Origin: a virus
Strand: one strand, 5' to 3'
DNA length: 21,421 bases
Virus record (IMG/VR): IMGVR_UViG_3300042516_000445
Location: 1 to 21,421 of that record
Shown: positions 5,276 through 12,502 of the stretch, one piece after another
How positions within the stretch are numbered: position 1 is the stretch's first letter
Layout of the letters: every line of letters begins with the position of its first letter
Translations under genes and position numbers: made by a program
Notes under the pieces: generated by a model
Seen by the model: only the letters and a program-made list of their open reading frames with translations
Databases searched by the model: none
Told to the model about the DNA's origin: nothing

Positions 5276-6844
5276 ATGGCTGAAATGATGCGCTTAAAAC
5301 CTGAGGATATTCTCAAACGTCACGACATTGCTCTGGCTAAGAAAGAGGATTTCAGAGACTTGTACGATGAGGCTTATGAGTTCGCTCTACCTCAGCGCAA
5401 TCTCTATGACGGCTATTATGACGGTAAGCGTGGTGGTGCTAAGAAGATGAACCGTATCTTTGATGCAACTGCTATCAGCTCTACTCAGCGTTTTGCTAAC
5501 AGAATTCAGTCAGGCGTATTCCCTCCCCAACGTAAATGGTGCAGACTAGAGTCAGGCCCTGATATTCCAGAGGAGCGCAAGGCTGAAGCCAATGCAGCAT
5601 TAGATGTCTATACAGAGAAGATGTTTGCAACTGTCAAGCAATCTAACTTTGACATTGCTATCGGTGAGTTCTTACTTGACTTGTCAGTTGGTACAGCTGT
5701 GATGATGGTCCAGCCAGGTGATGACGTAGTACCTATTAACTACATTCCAGTACCTCAGTACCTTGTAACTTTTGAAGAAGGTGCTAATGGCCAGGTTGAT
5801 AACGTGTACAGACGTATGCGTTTGAAGGGTGAGGCTATCCAGCAACAATGGAAAGATGCCGTAGTACCTCCTGAGTTGCAGAAGAAGATTGATAACAAGC
5901 CTACAGAGGATTTAGAGTTCATTGAGGCCACAGTCTATGACTACAAGCGTGGTGACTATTGCTACCACGTGATTCACAAAGAGTCTAAGTCTGAGATTGT
6001 TTATCGCAGAATGAAGTTTAGTCCGTGGATTGTTGCTCGCTACATGAAGGTAGCTGGTGAGATTTATGGTCGTGGCCCTGTGATTACTGCATTGCCAGAC
6101 ATTAAGACCTTGAACAAGGTCAAAGAATTAGTATTAAAGAACGCCTCTCTAGCTATCTCAGGCGTTTACACAGCTGCGGATGATGGTGTATTGAACCCAG
6201 CAACTGTGAAAATTATCCCTGGTGCGATTATCCCTGTAGCTCGGAATGGTGGCCCACAAGGCGAATCATTGAAACCACTACCTCGTGCTGGGGATTTCAA
6301 CGTATCACAGATTATTATCAATGACCTAGTGCAGAACATTAAGAAGATTCTGCTAGATGAGTCTTTGCCTCCAGATAATATGTCTGCTCGTTCTGCTACT
6401 GAAGTTGTAGAGCGTATGAAAGAATTGTCTCAGAACCTTGGCTCTGCCTTTGGTCGTTTGATTAACGAGACGATGGTTCCGCTAGTTGCCAAAACTTTGA
6501 TGGTAATGGATGAGCGTGGCATCATTGATATGCCTCTCAAGGTAAACGGTTTAGAAGTTAAAGTCTCTCCAGTAGCTCCATTGGCTATGGCTCAGAATAT
6601 GGAAGATGTGGGTAACGTCACTCAGTTCGTACAGATGGCTGCACAGATGGGACCTGAGGGACAAGCAACTCCTAAGTTTGGTGCGATTGTGGATTACATT
6701 GGTGACAAGCTAGGTATCCCAGCAGCACTAAGGGTTTCCCCTGAGGAGCGACAGTTTAATATGGAGCAAGCGATGGCTCAAGCTCAACAAATGGCTCAGG
6801 AAAACCCTGAGGTTGCATCCGAGGTAGTAAAAACGATGGGGTAG
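5276..6844 (+). CDS. Portal protein (head-to-tail connector, T7 gp8-like)
   Basis: A 522-residue protein, close to the usual length for T7-type portals (T7 gp8 is about 535). Portals form the dodecameric ring at one capsid vertex through which TerL pumps DNA. Recognisable segments are the N-terminal 'FRDLYDEAYEFALPQRNLYD', 'RIFDATAISSTQRFANRIQSG', 'FPPQRKWCRLE', 'IYGRGPVITALPDIKTLNKV' and the C-terminal 'SARSATEVVERMKELSQNLG' followed by 'LINETMVPLV'. These match the bacteriophage head-to-tail connecting family. The C-terminal tail is Gln/Met-rich (EQAMAQAQQMAQENPE). The start is ATG 5276, with AAAAAGGA five bases upstream; a longer reading from TTG 5219 lies in the previous gene. It ends with TAG immediately followed by an in-frame TGA. 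Confidence 0.93.
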   Translation: MAEMMRLKPEDILKRHDIALAKKEDFRDLYDEAYEFALPQRNLYDGYYDGKRGGAKKMNRIFDATAISSTQRFANRIQSGVFPPQRKWCRLESGPDIPEERKAEANAALDVYTEKMFATVKQSNFDIAIGEFLLDLSVGTAVMMVQPGDDVVPINYIPVPQYLVTFEEGANGQVDNVYRRMRLKGEAIQQQWKDAVVPPELQKKIDNKPTEDLEFIEATVYDYKRGDYCYHVIHKESKSEIVYRRMKFSPWIVARYMKVAGEIYGRGPVITALPDIKTLNKVKELVLKNASLAISGVYTAADDGVLNPATVKIIPGAIIPVARNGGPQGESLKPLPRAGDFNVSQIIINDLVQNIKKILLDESLPPDNMSARSATEVVERMKELSQNLGSAFGRLINETMVPLVAKTLMVMDERGIIDMPLKVNGLEVKVSPVAPLAMAQNMEDVGNVTQFVQMAAQMGPEGQATPKFGAIVDYIGDKLGIPAALRVSPEERQFNMEQAMAQAQQMAQENPEVASEVVKTMG

Positions 6845-6847
6845 TGA

Positions 6848-7138
6848 ATGAGTAATAAAAAACTTGATGAAGTAATTAGTGAGGGATGGGCTGGCTTACA
6901 AGAGCAAATGACAGATATAAGGTCAGCCGAGCAAGCAGTTGATGATTTGAATAAGCTCTGCCTTAGAGTTCTTGCCTCTGAGGATGGAGAGAAATTAATG
7001 AAGTGGTTAAGAACCACTTTGTTAGAGCAACCTGTAGCCGTGCCAGGGAGCGACTCTAGTTATGCCTACTACCGTGAAGGTCAAAATAGCGTAATTAGAG
7101 ATTTAGAGTCACGGATTTTAAAAGCAAGGAATATGTAA
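6848..7138 (+). CDS. Bbp19-like small protein between portal and scaffold
   Basis: A 96-residue, mostly helical protein. The central pattern 'LCLRVLASEDGEKLMKWLR' with 'TLLEQP', followed by 'AYYREGQNSVIRDLESRI', matches a small family I know from Bordetella phage BPP-1 gene 19 (Bbp19): 'F-RVF-TEDG--VL--L---T-----------A----EGQR-L---I---I'. Such proteins typically sit next to portal and scaffold genes in podophages and their role is unsettled (possible head-completion or assembly factor). The gene starts right after the portal's tandem stop codons and ends one base before the scaffold start. Confidence 0.7.
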   Translation: MSNKKLDEVISEGWAGLQEQMTDIRSAEQAVDDLNKLCLRVLASEDGEKLMKWLRTTLLEQPVAVPGSDSSYAYYREGQNSVIRDLESRILKARNM

Positions 7139-7139
7139 A

Positions 7140-7913
7140 ATGGAAAATACCGAAGCATCCAGCCCACAGGAAGGTGGCCTACTGGACTCTATTAGCATGG
7201 AGGACAGCCAAGGTACACAAGATGCTAATCCAAATAGTACTGAGATTAGCCATATTGCAAAGAGTGAGGATGATGAACCCCTAGATAGACCAGACTGGTG
7301 GCCTGAGAACTTTTGGAAAAAAGATAGCTCAGAACCAGACTTAGAGGGCATCGCTAAGTCATGGATGGATATGCGTAAAATGGTCTCTACTGGCAAGCAT
7401 AAAGCTCCAGCAGACGGCAAGTACGATACATCTGCCTTTGGTGATACCCCTGAGGATGACCCAGTTCGTAACCATGTAATGTCATGGGCGCAAGAGAATG
7501 GTATTTCTCAAGCAGCTTTAGACAAGTTGGTGGGTGAAGTAGTTAAGATGGGTGGAGAGAAAGTGGAATCTGCACAACGCTCTATCCAGCAAGAAAAAGC
7601 AGCCTTAGGCCCTAATGCTGATGCCGTAATTAAAGGTATGACAGATTGGGCAAGAGGCTTGGTAAACAAAGGTATCTGGGGTAAGGATGACTTTGAGGAG
7701 TTTAAATACATGGGCGGTACAGCCAATGGAATCAAGGCTCTAATGAAGTTGCGTGAATCTTATGAGGGTTCTCGTATTCCTACCCAGTCATTACCAGTAG
7801 AAGGTCAACCATCTAAGGATGAGTTGTACCAGATGGTCGCTGACCCTAAGTACAAAGATGACCCAGCGTACCGTGCTAAGGTTGAGAAGATGTTTGCTCA
7901 AACCTTTGGATAA
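7140..7913 (+). CDS. Capsid assembly scaffolding protein
   Basis: A 257-residue acidic protein with a disordered, Glu/Asp/Ser-rich N-terminus (residues 1-48), the typical scaffold segment 'RPDWWPENFWKKD' (about 50-62) followed by 'DLEGIAKSWMDMRKMV', a helical middle ('ISQAALDKLVGEVVKMGG') and a short C-terminal helical motif ('DPAYRAKVEKMFAQTFG') that would bind the coat protein. Scaffolds direct correct capsid assembly and leave before or during packaging. Position between portal and major capsid protein is as in T7 (gp9). It ends 31 bases before a strong intrinsic terminator, so it closes the upstream transcription unit. Confidence 0.87.
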   Translation: MENTEASSPQEGGLLDSISMEDSQGTQDANPNSTEISHIAKSEDDEPLDRPDWWPENFWKKDSSEPDLEGIAKSWMDMRKMVSTGKHKAPADGKYDTSAFGDTPEDDPVRNHVMSWAQENGISQAALDKLVGEVVKMGGEKVESAQRSIQQEKAALGPNADAVIKGMTDWARGLVNKGIWGKDDFEEFKYMGGTANGIKALMKLRESYEGSRIPTQSLPVEGQPSKDELYQMVADPKYKDDPAYRAKVEKMFAQTFG

Positions 7914-7916
7914 GAT

Positions 7917-7968
7917 AACCTCCTCACTTCACGAGTGATTTACGCCTCCCTTAGGGGAGGTTTTTTTT
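7917..7968 (+). terminator. Intrinsic terminator after the scaffold gene, with a competing upstream helix
   Basis: CCTCCC (7945-7950) pairs perfectly with GGGAGG (7955-7960) around a TTAG loop and is followed by eight T (7961-7968): a textbook Rho-independent terminator. Upstream, AACCTCC (7917-7923) could instead pair with GGAGGTT (7956-7962), enclosing a small hairpin TCACT/AGTGA (7924-7928 with 7934-7938). The two pairings share the GGAGG arm and exclude each other. Confidence 0.88.
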
Positions 7969-7997
7969 GCTTTATAAAAAATATTTAATAAAAAGTG

Positions 7998-8026
7998 TTG
8001 TATTTTTAAAACATATCTGCTAGAAA
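7998..8026 (+). promoter_or_regulatory. Candidate sigma70-type promoter for the capsid gene
   Basis: TTGTAT (7998-8003) and TAGAAA (8021-8026) are 17 bases apart, and TGC directly before the -10 element forms an extended -10. The match is partial (3 of 6 and 4 of 6). The AT-rich upstream tract and the location between a terminator and the most highly expressed virion gene support it. A phage-polymerase promoter cannot be excluded, and I did not find an obvious second copy. Confidence 0.42.
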
Positions 8027-8123
8027 ACGCATAAGGCATACCAAGCAATTGGCCCTTAACGCAACAAAGTTGACGAGTGGCTGGCGTAACCAGCAAGCAC
8101 ATGGCCCTAGAAATAGGCTAACC
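8027..8123 (+). ncRNA. Hairpin-rich 5' leader of the major capsid gene (candidate structured RNA)
   Basis: Four helices can be drawn in about 95 bases. First, TAAGG (8032-8036) with CCTTA (8054-8058), continuing through an internal loop to CCAA/TTGG (8041-8044 with 8049-8052) capped by a GCAA tetraloop. Second, CAAC/GTTG (8062-8065 with 8069-8072), loop AAA. Third, GCTGG/CCAGC (8080-8084 with 8090-8094), loop CGTAA. Fourth, CCTA/TAGG (8106-8109 with 8114-8117), capped by GAAA and extendable by a G-C pair with one bulge. TGGCCCT occurs twice (8050-8056, 8102-8108). It does not fit a tRNA and I cannot match it to a known riboswitch or ribozyme. A translation or RNA-stability leader is the modest reading. 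Confidence 0.4.
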
Positions 8124-8175
8124 AAAAGCGAAAACCCTTAATTTTATTTTTTTACTATCCATTTAGGAGATTCAC

Positions 8176-9021
8176 ATGAGCGTATCATTATCAAACGCCT
8201 TTGTAACACTCTTTGATGCTGAGGTAAAACAGGCTTACCAGGGCAAGGCTATGTTGGTAGGTGCTGTTCGTCAGCGTAAAGGTGTTGAAGGTTCAACTGT
8301 TAAATTCCCAAAAGTCGGTAAGGGCGTAGCTACTCCACGTATTACCCAATCTGACGTAACTCCATTGAACGTTGGTTTTTCAAACGTTACTTGCACATTG
8401 TCTGACTGGAACGCTGCTGAATACAGCGATATCTTCAGCCAAGCTAAAGTAAACTTTGATGAGCGTTCTGAGCTAGTACAAGTATTAGGTAACGCAATTG
8501 GCCGTCGTCAAGACCAGTTGATTCTTGATGCTTTGTCAGCTGCAAGTGGCACAGGTACTGTATCTAACGATATCGGTGGCTCTGACACAAACATGAACGT
8601 TGCTAAGTTACGTGAAGCAAAGCGTCTTTTAGACCGTGCAAACGTACCACCAGAAGGCCGTCATATTATCCTTCACGCATCAGGTTTGGCATCATTGTTG
8701 TCTGAAACAGCTGTAACTAGCTCAGATTTCAATACTGTTAAGGCTTTGGTTGCTGGTGAAATCAACACATTCTTAGGTTTCACATTCCACATCCTTGGTG
8801 ACCGTTCTGAAGGTGGTTTGGCAATTGATGGTTCTTTGGACCGTACTTGCTTTGCTTTCCACAAAGATGCAATTGGTTACGCAGAAGGTATCGCTCCTCG
8901 CACAGAAATCAACTACATCCCAGAGAAAACTTCATTCCTAGTGAATTCAGTATTCTCAGCTGGTGCAGTTGCTATTGATGCTGAGGGTATCGTTAAAATC
9001 ACAGCTCGTGAAACAGCTTAA
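8176..9021 (+). CDS. Major capsid protein
   Basis: A 281-residue protein that forms the icosahedral shell, presumably with the HK97 fold. It starts MSVSLSNAFVTLFDAEVKQA, has 'GSTVKFPKVGKGVATPRI', an E-loop-like segment, a long spine-type helix region with 'FDERSELVQVLGNAIGRRQD' and a C-terminal P-domain ending in 'TSFLVNSVFSAGAVAIDAEG'. These match the short podophage coat proteins of marine and freshwater phages. It is shorter than T7 gp10A (about 345). The ribosome site AGGAGA (8165-8170) is strong, the gene has its own candidate promoter and a long leader, and codon use looks optimised, as expected for the most abundant virion protein. Confidence 0.9.
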   Translation: MSVSLSNAFVTLFDAEVKQAYQGKAMLVGAVRQRKGVEGSTVKFPKVGKGVATPRITQSDVTPLNVGFSNVTCTLSDWNAAEYSDIFSQAKVNFDERSELVQVLGNAIGRRQDQLILDALSAASGTGTVSNDIGGSDTNMNVAKLREAKRLLDRANVPPEGRHIILHASGLASLLSETAVTSSDFNTVKALVAGEINTFLGFTFHILGDRSEGGLAIDGSLDRTCFAFHKDAIGYAEGIAPRTEINYIPEKTSFLVNSVFSAGAVAIDAEGIVKITARETA

Positions 9022-9034
9022 TTAGGAGATTAAC

Positions 9035-9313
9035 ATGGCTTATTCAGAAACTGGATTTACAACCGTTGCAGCCTCTAAAGCTGGTAGCGCACCTTCAATC
9101 TACGCATATAAAACTACTGACGCTATCGCTGACGTAAATACTGCTGGTTACTTTAACTCACTATCTACAGTATTGAGCGTTGGTGACTTGATTTATTGCG
9201 TAACTTCAACAGGCTCTACAGCTGTTGCTACTTTGGTTTACGTTGTATCTAACGCCTCTGGTGTTGTTGACGTAAACGATGGTACAACTTTGGCAAATAC
9301 TGACAGCGATTAA
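9035..9313 (+). CDS. Accessory head (decoration-like) structural protein
   Basis: A 92-residue protein, MAYSETGFTTVAASKAGSAP.., with 'DVNTAGYFNSLSTVLSVGDL' and 'IYCVTSTGSTAVATLVYVVS'. The 'NTAGYFN---LSVGDLI---' unit is common in small phage structural proteins encoded just after the major capsid gene. The predicted fold is a small beta barrel. Its proposed role is to decorate or stabilise the capsid surface, or to plug a head position. It lies 13 bases after the capsid stop with AGGAGA as ribosome site, so it is cotranscribed with it. The function is inferred from position and pattern. Confidence 0.7.
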   Translation: MAYSETGFTTVAASKAGSAPSIYAYKTTDAIADVNTAGYFNSLSTVLSVGDLIYCVTSTGSTAVATLVYVVSNASGVVDVNDGTTLANTDSD

Positions 9314-9334
9314 TACTTAATTAAAAGCTAGTCA

Positions 9335-9371
9335 AATGGGCTACTATCTGTTAAAACAGGGGTAGCCCATT
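9335..9371 (+). terminator. Long hairpin between head and tail genes (attenuator or processing site)
   Basis: AATGGGCTAC (9335-9344) is perfectly complementary to GTAGCCCATT (9362-9371), and CTGTT (9348-9352) pairs with AACAG (9355-9359) inside it. The result is a stem of 10 plus 5 bp with a small internal loop. No run of T follows the stem, so full termination is doubtful. It could reduce expression of tail genes relative to capsid, or protect or define an mRNA end. Confidence 0.6.
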
Positions 9372-9389
9372 CTTACATTGGAGAATTAA

Positions 9390-10004
9390 ATGGCAGCTGG
9401 AGATACAGCCCTTTCAATATGTTCTGATGCCCTACTAATGTTAGGCGCAAAACCAATTTCATCTTTTGATGAAGGGACAGACGAGGCATCTGTAGCTAAC
9501 CGTTTGTATTCAGACGTGAGGGACCAGACCCTCGTTTGCTACCCTTGGTCTTTTAGCTTTAAAAAGGTCAAATTAGCTCGTTTGATTACTACCCCTACCA
9601 ATGAGTACAGATACGAATATCAATTGCCTGGAGACCGTTTAACGAGTCCTAGAGCAGTTTATGACTCATCCGCTACTGGTATGCCTCCTCGTAAGGAGTA
9701 CCGTATCATGGGTGACAAATTATTGACAGATTATGAGGAAGTATGGGTTGATTATCAGTACTCAGTACCTGAGTTCTCAATGCCTATCTACTTTGTACAA
9801 TTCCTTAAGTATGCGATGGCATGGCATTTAGCCTTGCCTATTACAGACCAGACTGAGAAAGCTCAGTATTGGCAGAGCGTTGCAGTTGGTAGCCCAGGAG
9901 AAAATGGCCGTGGTGGTGCGTTTAGAACTGCTATGAATATTGACGGTGCTGGACAGCCAACCAATGCGATTAACGACTTCTCTTTGATTGCGGTGAGATA
10001 TTAA
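9390..10004 (+). CDS. Tail tubular protein A (adaptor, T7 gp11-like)
   Basis: A 204-residue protein (T7 gp11 is 196). Helical N-terminus 'ALSICSDALLMLGAKPISSF', then 'EASVANRLYSDVRDQTL' followed by 'YPWSFSFKKVKLARL', then 'YRYEYQLPGDRL' and 'VWVDYQY', and a C-terminal helix 'FVQFLKYAMAWHLALPIT'. This is the classic tail tubular A pattern. The protein forms the ring under the portal that joins it to the nozzle. The ribosome site GGAGA (9380-9384) supports ATG 9390, and the TAA overlaps the next ATG by one base. Confidence 0.9.
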   Translation: MAAGDTALSICSDALLMLGAKPISSFDEGTDEASVANRLYSDVRDQTLVCYPWSFSFKKVKLARLITTPTNEYRYEYQLPGDRLTSPRAVYDSSATGMPPRKEYRIMGDKLLTDYEEVWVDYQYSVPEFSMPIYFVQFLKYAMAWHLALPITDQTEKAQYWQSVAVGSPGENGRGGAFRTAMNIDGAGQPTNAINDFSLIAVRY

Positions 10005-12001
10005 TGGCTCGCTTTGTAAGCATCCAGACTAACTTCTCTACAGGTGAATTGGACCCATTGCTACGTGCAAGGGTTGATTTAGGTGCTTATGCCAACGCTT
10101 TAGAGGAGGCAACTAACATTGTATGTCAGCCTCAAGGTGGTTTTAGACGTAGGCCTGGCACAAAGTACATCTCTGCTTTGCCTAATAGCGGCTCAGAATC
10201 AGCTGCTAACGGTGTGCGTTTAGTTGAGTTTGAGTTCTCAACTGATGACAGTTATATGCTGTGCTTTACGCATAACCGTATGTATATTTTTAAGAATGAG
10301 ACATTGGTAACTAATATCAATGGCTCAGGCAATCCGTACCTAGATACATCCTCTGTAGGGCTAACAGGTGCTAGATTAGCTAAGATTTGTTGGACTCAAT
10401 CAGCTGATACGTTGATTGTGGTTCATCCTGACATTGCTCCAGTTGAGATTGTTCGTGGTGCTACGGATGCTACCTGGACCGTTGGTGCAGTTGCTTTTGA
10501 TTCAAAGCCTAAGTACGCTTTTACTATAACGACAACCAGCCCAGCTGGTACTTTGACCCCATCTGCCGTATCAGGCAAGGTGACTTTGACTGCCTCTACA
10601 GGCACTCCATTCTCTGCTGCAAGCGTAGGACAATACATCAATGCCAGCCCACAGGGCCGTGCCAAGATTGTTAAGTACACATCTGCAACTGTGGTGGATG
10701 CGATTACAGAGTTTCCATTTTTTAATACAACTGCTATTGCTACAGGCTCATGGGAGATTGAAAGTGGTTACGAAGATGTTTGGAGTTCTGGCCGTGGGTG
10801 GCCACGCTCTGTTACTTTCCATGAAGGTCGCTTGTATTTTGGTGGGTCTAAGTCTAGGCCTAGTACTTTATGGGGTTCTAAGGTTGGGTTGTTCTTTGAC
10901 TTTGAGGCTACTGAAGGTCTTGATGACGATGCAGTTGAGGCAACGCTAGATACCAATACGTATAACGCTATCGTGGATATCATCTCAGGTAGAGACTTAC
11001 AAATCTTTACAACTGGCGGTGAGTTCTACGTACCTCAGAACGGCTTGGACCCTATTACGCCTACTAACTTCTTTGTTAAAACTGCCTCTCGTAACGGCAT
11101 CAAAGAAGGCATCCGTATTCAGCAGCTAGAGTCTGGCACTCTATTTGTGCAAAGACAGGGTAAGTCATTGAACGAGTTTGCTTACACAGATACGCAAGCT
11201 ACGTATGTTACTGCCAAGATATCTTTGTTGGCTGGACATTTATTAAAGAATCCTACTCGCTTGGCTTTGCGTAGGTCTGTAGCTACTGACGAGAACGACT
11301 TGCTATTGATGACCAATGCAGATGATGGCTCTATGGCCGTATTCTCTTTGTTAAGAGCGCAGAACGTTATTGCTCCATCTGAGTGGACTACGATTGATGG
11401 ACAGTTCGTGGATGTTGGCGTGGACATTGATACGATTTATGCAGTCGTTAAGCGTAACGTCAATGGTGCTAACGTTTACTATGTTGAGTACTTTACTGAA
11501 AACTCTTTGACTGACAGCAGCAAAACTGGTGGAGCAGTATCAACTGTATCCATGAGCCATCTTGTATCTGAGTCAGTCAATGTGATTTTGGATGGCGCAG
11601 TACAGGCTAATCAAACTGTGCCAGTTGGCGGTACTGTAACCCTACCTAGAGCATCAACTACCAGCTATGAATTGGGCTTGCCTATCTCTGTCAAAGCGGT
11701 GACAATGCCAGTAGATTTGAAGTTACAAACTGGTACAAGAATTGGCTTTAAAAAGCGTATTGTTGAGGTTAATGCGATTGTTACTGAAACGCAGCACATG
11801 AAGATTAACGGTACTGAAATTCCATTTCGTCAATTTGGTTCTATCTTAGATGAGCCAGTTGCTGAATATACAGGCACTAAGACTTTGCACGGTATCTTAG
11901 GATATTCGCAAGAGGCAAAGATTACGATTGAACAAGACGTACCTCTAAAAATGACATTGTTAGGTTTAGAGTACAAAGTGGCAACTCATCAGGGGACATA
12001 A
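10004..12001 (+). CDS. Tail tubular protein B (nozzle, T7 gp12-like)
   Basis: A 665-residue protein (T7 gp12 is about 794). The N-terminus 'NFSTGELDPLLRARVDLGAY' followed by 'NIVCQPQGGFRRRPGTKYI' is a hallmark of tail nozzle proteins. It continues with 'RLVEFEFSTDDSYMLCF', 'WPRSVTFHEGRLYFGGSKSR', 'QIFTTGGEFYVPQNG' and a C-terminal beta-rich region. These beta-propeller-like proteins form the hexameric tip of the short tail, close the channel and anchor the fibres. It starts at the last base of the previous stop (TAATG) and ends one base before the next start region, so it belongs to the tail operon. No damage is seen. Confidence 0.9.
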   Translation: MARFVSIQTNFSTGELDPLLRARVDLGAYANALEEATNIVCQPQGGFRRRPGTKYISALPNSGSESAANGVRLVEFEFSTDDSYMLCFTHNRMYIFKNETLVTNINGSGNPYLDTSSVGLTGARLAKICWTQSADTLIVVHPDIAPVEIVRGATDATWTVGAVAFDSKPKYAFTITTTSPAGTLTPSAVSGKVTLTASTGTPFSAASVGQYINASPQGRAKIVKYTSATVVDAITEFPFFNTTAIATGSWEIESGYEDVWSSGRGWPRSVTFHEGRLYFGGSKSRPSTLWGSKVGLFFDFEATEGLDDDAVEATLDTNTYNAIVDIISGRDLQIFTTGGEFYVPQNGLDPITPTNFFVKTASRNGIKEGIRIQQLESGTLFVQRQGKSLNEFAYTDTQATYVTAKISLLAGHLLKNPTRLALRRSVATDENDLLLMTNADDGSMAVFSLLRAQNVIAPSEWTTIDGQFVDVGVDIDTIYAVVKRNVNGANVYYVEYFTENSLTDSSKTGGAVSTVSMSHLVSESVNVILDGAVQANQTVPVGGTVTLPRASTTSYELGLPISVKAVTMPVDLKLQTGTRIGFKKRIVEVNAIVTETQHMKINGTEIPFRQFGSILDEPVAEYTGTKTLHGILGYSQEAKITIEQDVPLKMTLLGLEYKVATHQGT

Positions 12002-12002
12002 T

Positions 12003-12500
12003 ATGGCAGAAGTCGCAGTAGCAATGGCAGTAGTATCGGCTTTTGGCTCTATTCAAGAGGGCAAGGCCAAGAAAGATTATTATCAGATGCAAGCCGCACA
12101 GACTCGTGTTGAGTCAGAGCGCAAGGCAATTCAATCTCAGTTCAAGGCTAACCAAATATTACAGCGTATTAATTCTGCCAATGCCTCAGTTATTGCTCGT
12201 GGGTTCGCTGGTGGTGTACAGGGACTTGATGGTTCTGCTGCTTTAATACAGGCCGTCAATAATACTAGAGGCGGTAAAGAGTTTGCGTTTGAATTAGGTA
12301 CAGCTGATGCAGTCCGCAGAGGTGGATTGATTCAAGCAACGCTATATGAGTCATCTGGTAAGACTGCTGAAAGAGCTGGTTACTTTGATGCAGCTGGCAA
12401 GTTGGGTATGGCTGGTCTATCTTATAGCAAGATTGGTAGTGCGCCAACAACTCAAGCTCCAGTAACTGATTTAAGCACTCCGTACTCAGGACAAGGTTAA
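12003..12500 (+). CDS. Internal virion protein (T7 gp14-like)
   Basis: A 165-residue protein with a mildly hydrophobic N-terminal helix (VAVAMAVVSAFGSIQEGKA), a long charged helix (YYQMQAAQTRVESERKAIQS), then 'INSANASVIARGFAGGVQG' and an Ala/Gly-rich C-terminal part. This layout (short hydrophobic N-terminus, then a 'G--Q-GKA--' segment and a long helix) is usual for the small ejection protein that forms the outer-membrane pore in T7-type infection. Placement directly after the nozzle and before two larger internal proteins matches T7 order 12-14-15-16. Sequence identity with T7 is not obvious, so the call depends on pattern and position. Confidence 0.75.
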   Translation: MAEVAVAMAVVSAFGSIQEGKAKKDYYQMQAAQTRVESERKAIQSQFKANQILQRINSANASVIARGFAGGVQGLDGSAALIQAVNNTRGGKEFAFELGTADAVRRGGLIQATLYESSGKTAERAGYFDAAGKLGMAGLSYSKIGSAPTTQAPVTDLSTPYSGQG

Positions 12501-12502
12501 TT

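Noticed and set aside
1735-6844. Whole-genome reassignment of TAG to glutamine
   Set aside because: Only one internal TAG is seen in a recognisable gene, Gln is atypical at that P-loop position, and TAG terminates two other genes. Kept only as an open alternative because both of those have backup stops.
8069-8115. Possible hammerhead ribozyme (TTGACGAG followed by a hairpin)
   Set aside because: The core should read CTGANGA and be followed after stem II by GAAA; neither the first C nor the GAAA in the correct place is present.
8051-8123. Possible tRNA (73 bases with several hairpins)
   Set aside because: No 7-bp acceptor stem can be closed, there is no TTCRA-type T loop and no clear anticodon arm.
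10641-10949. Overlapping + strand reading frame of 102 codons inside tail tubular B
   Set aside because: Leu/Arg-rich shadow frame without a ribosome site, inside a well-recognised gene.
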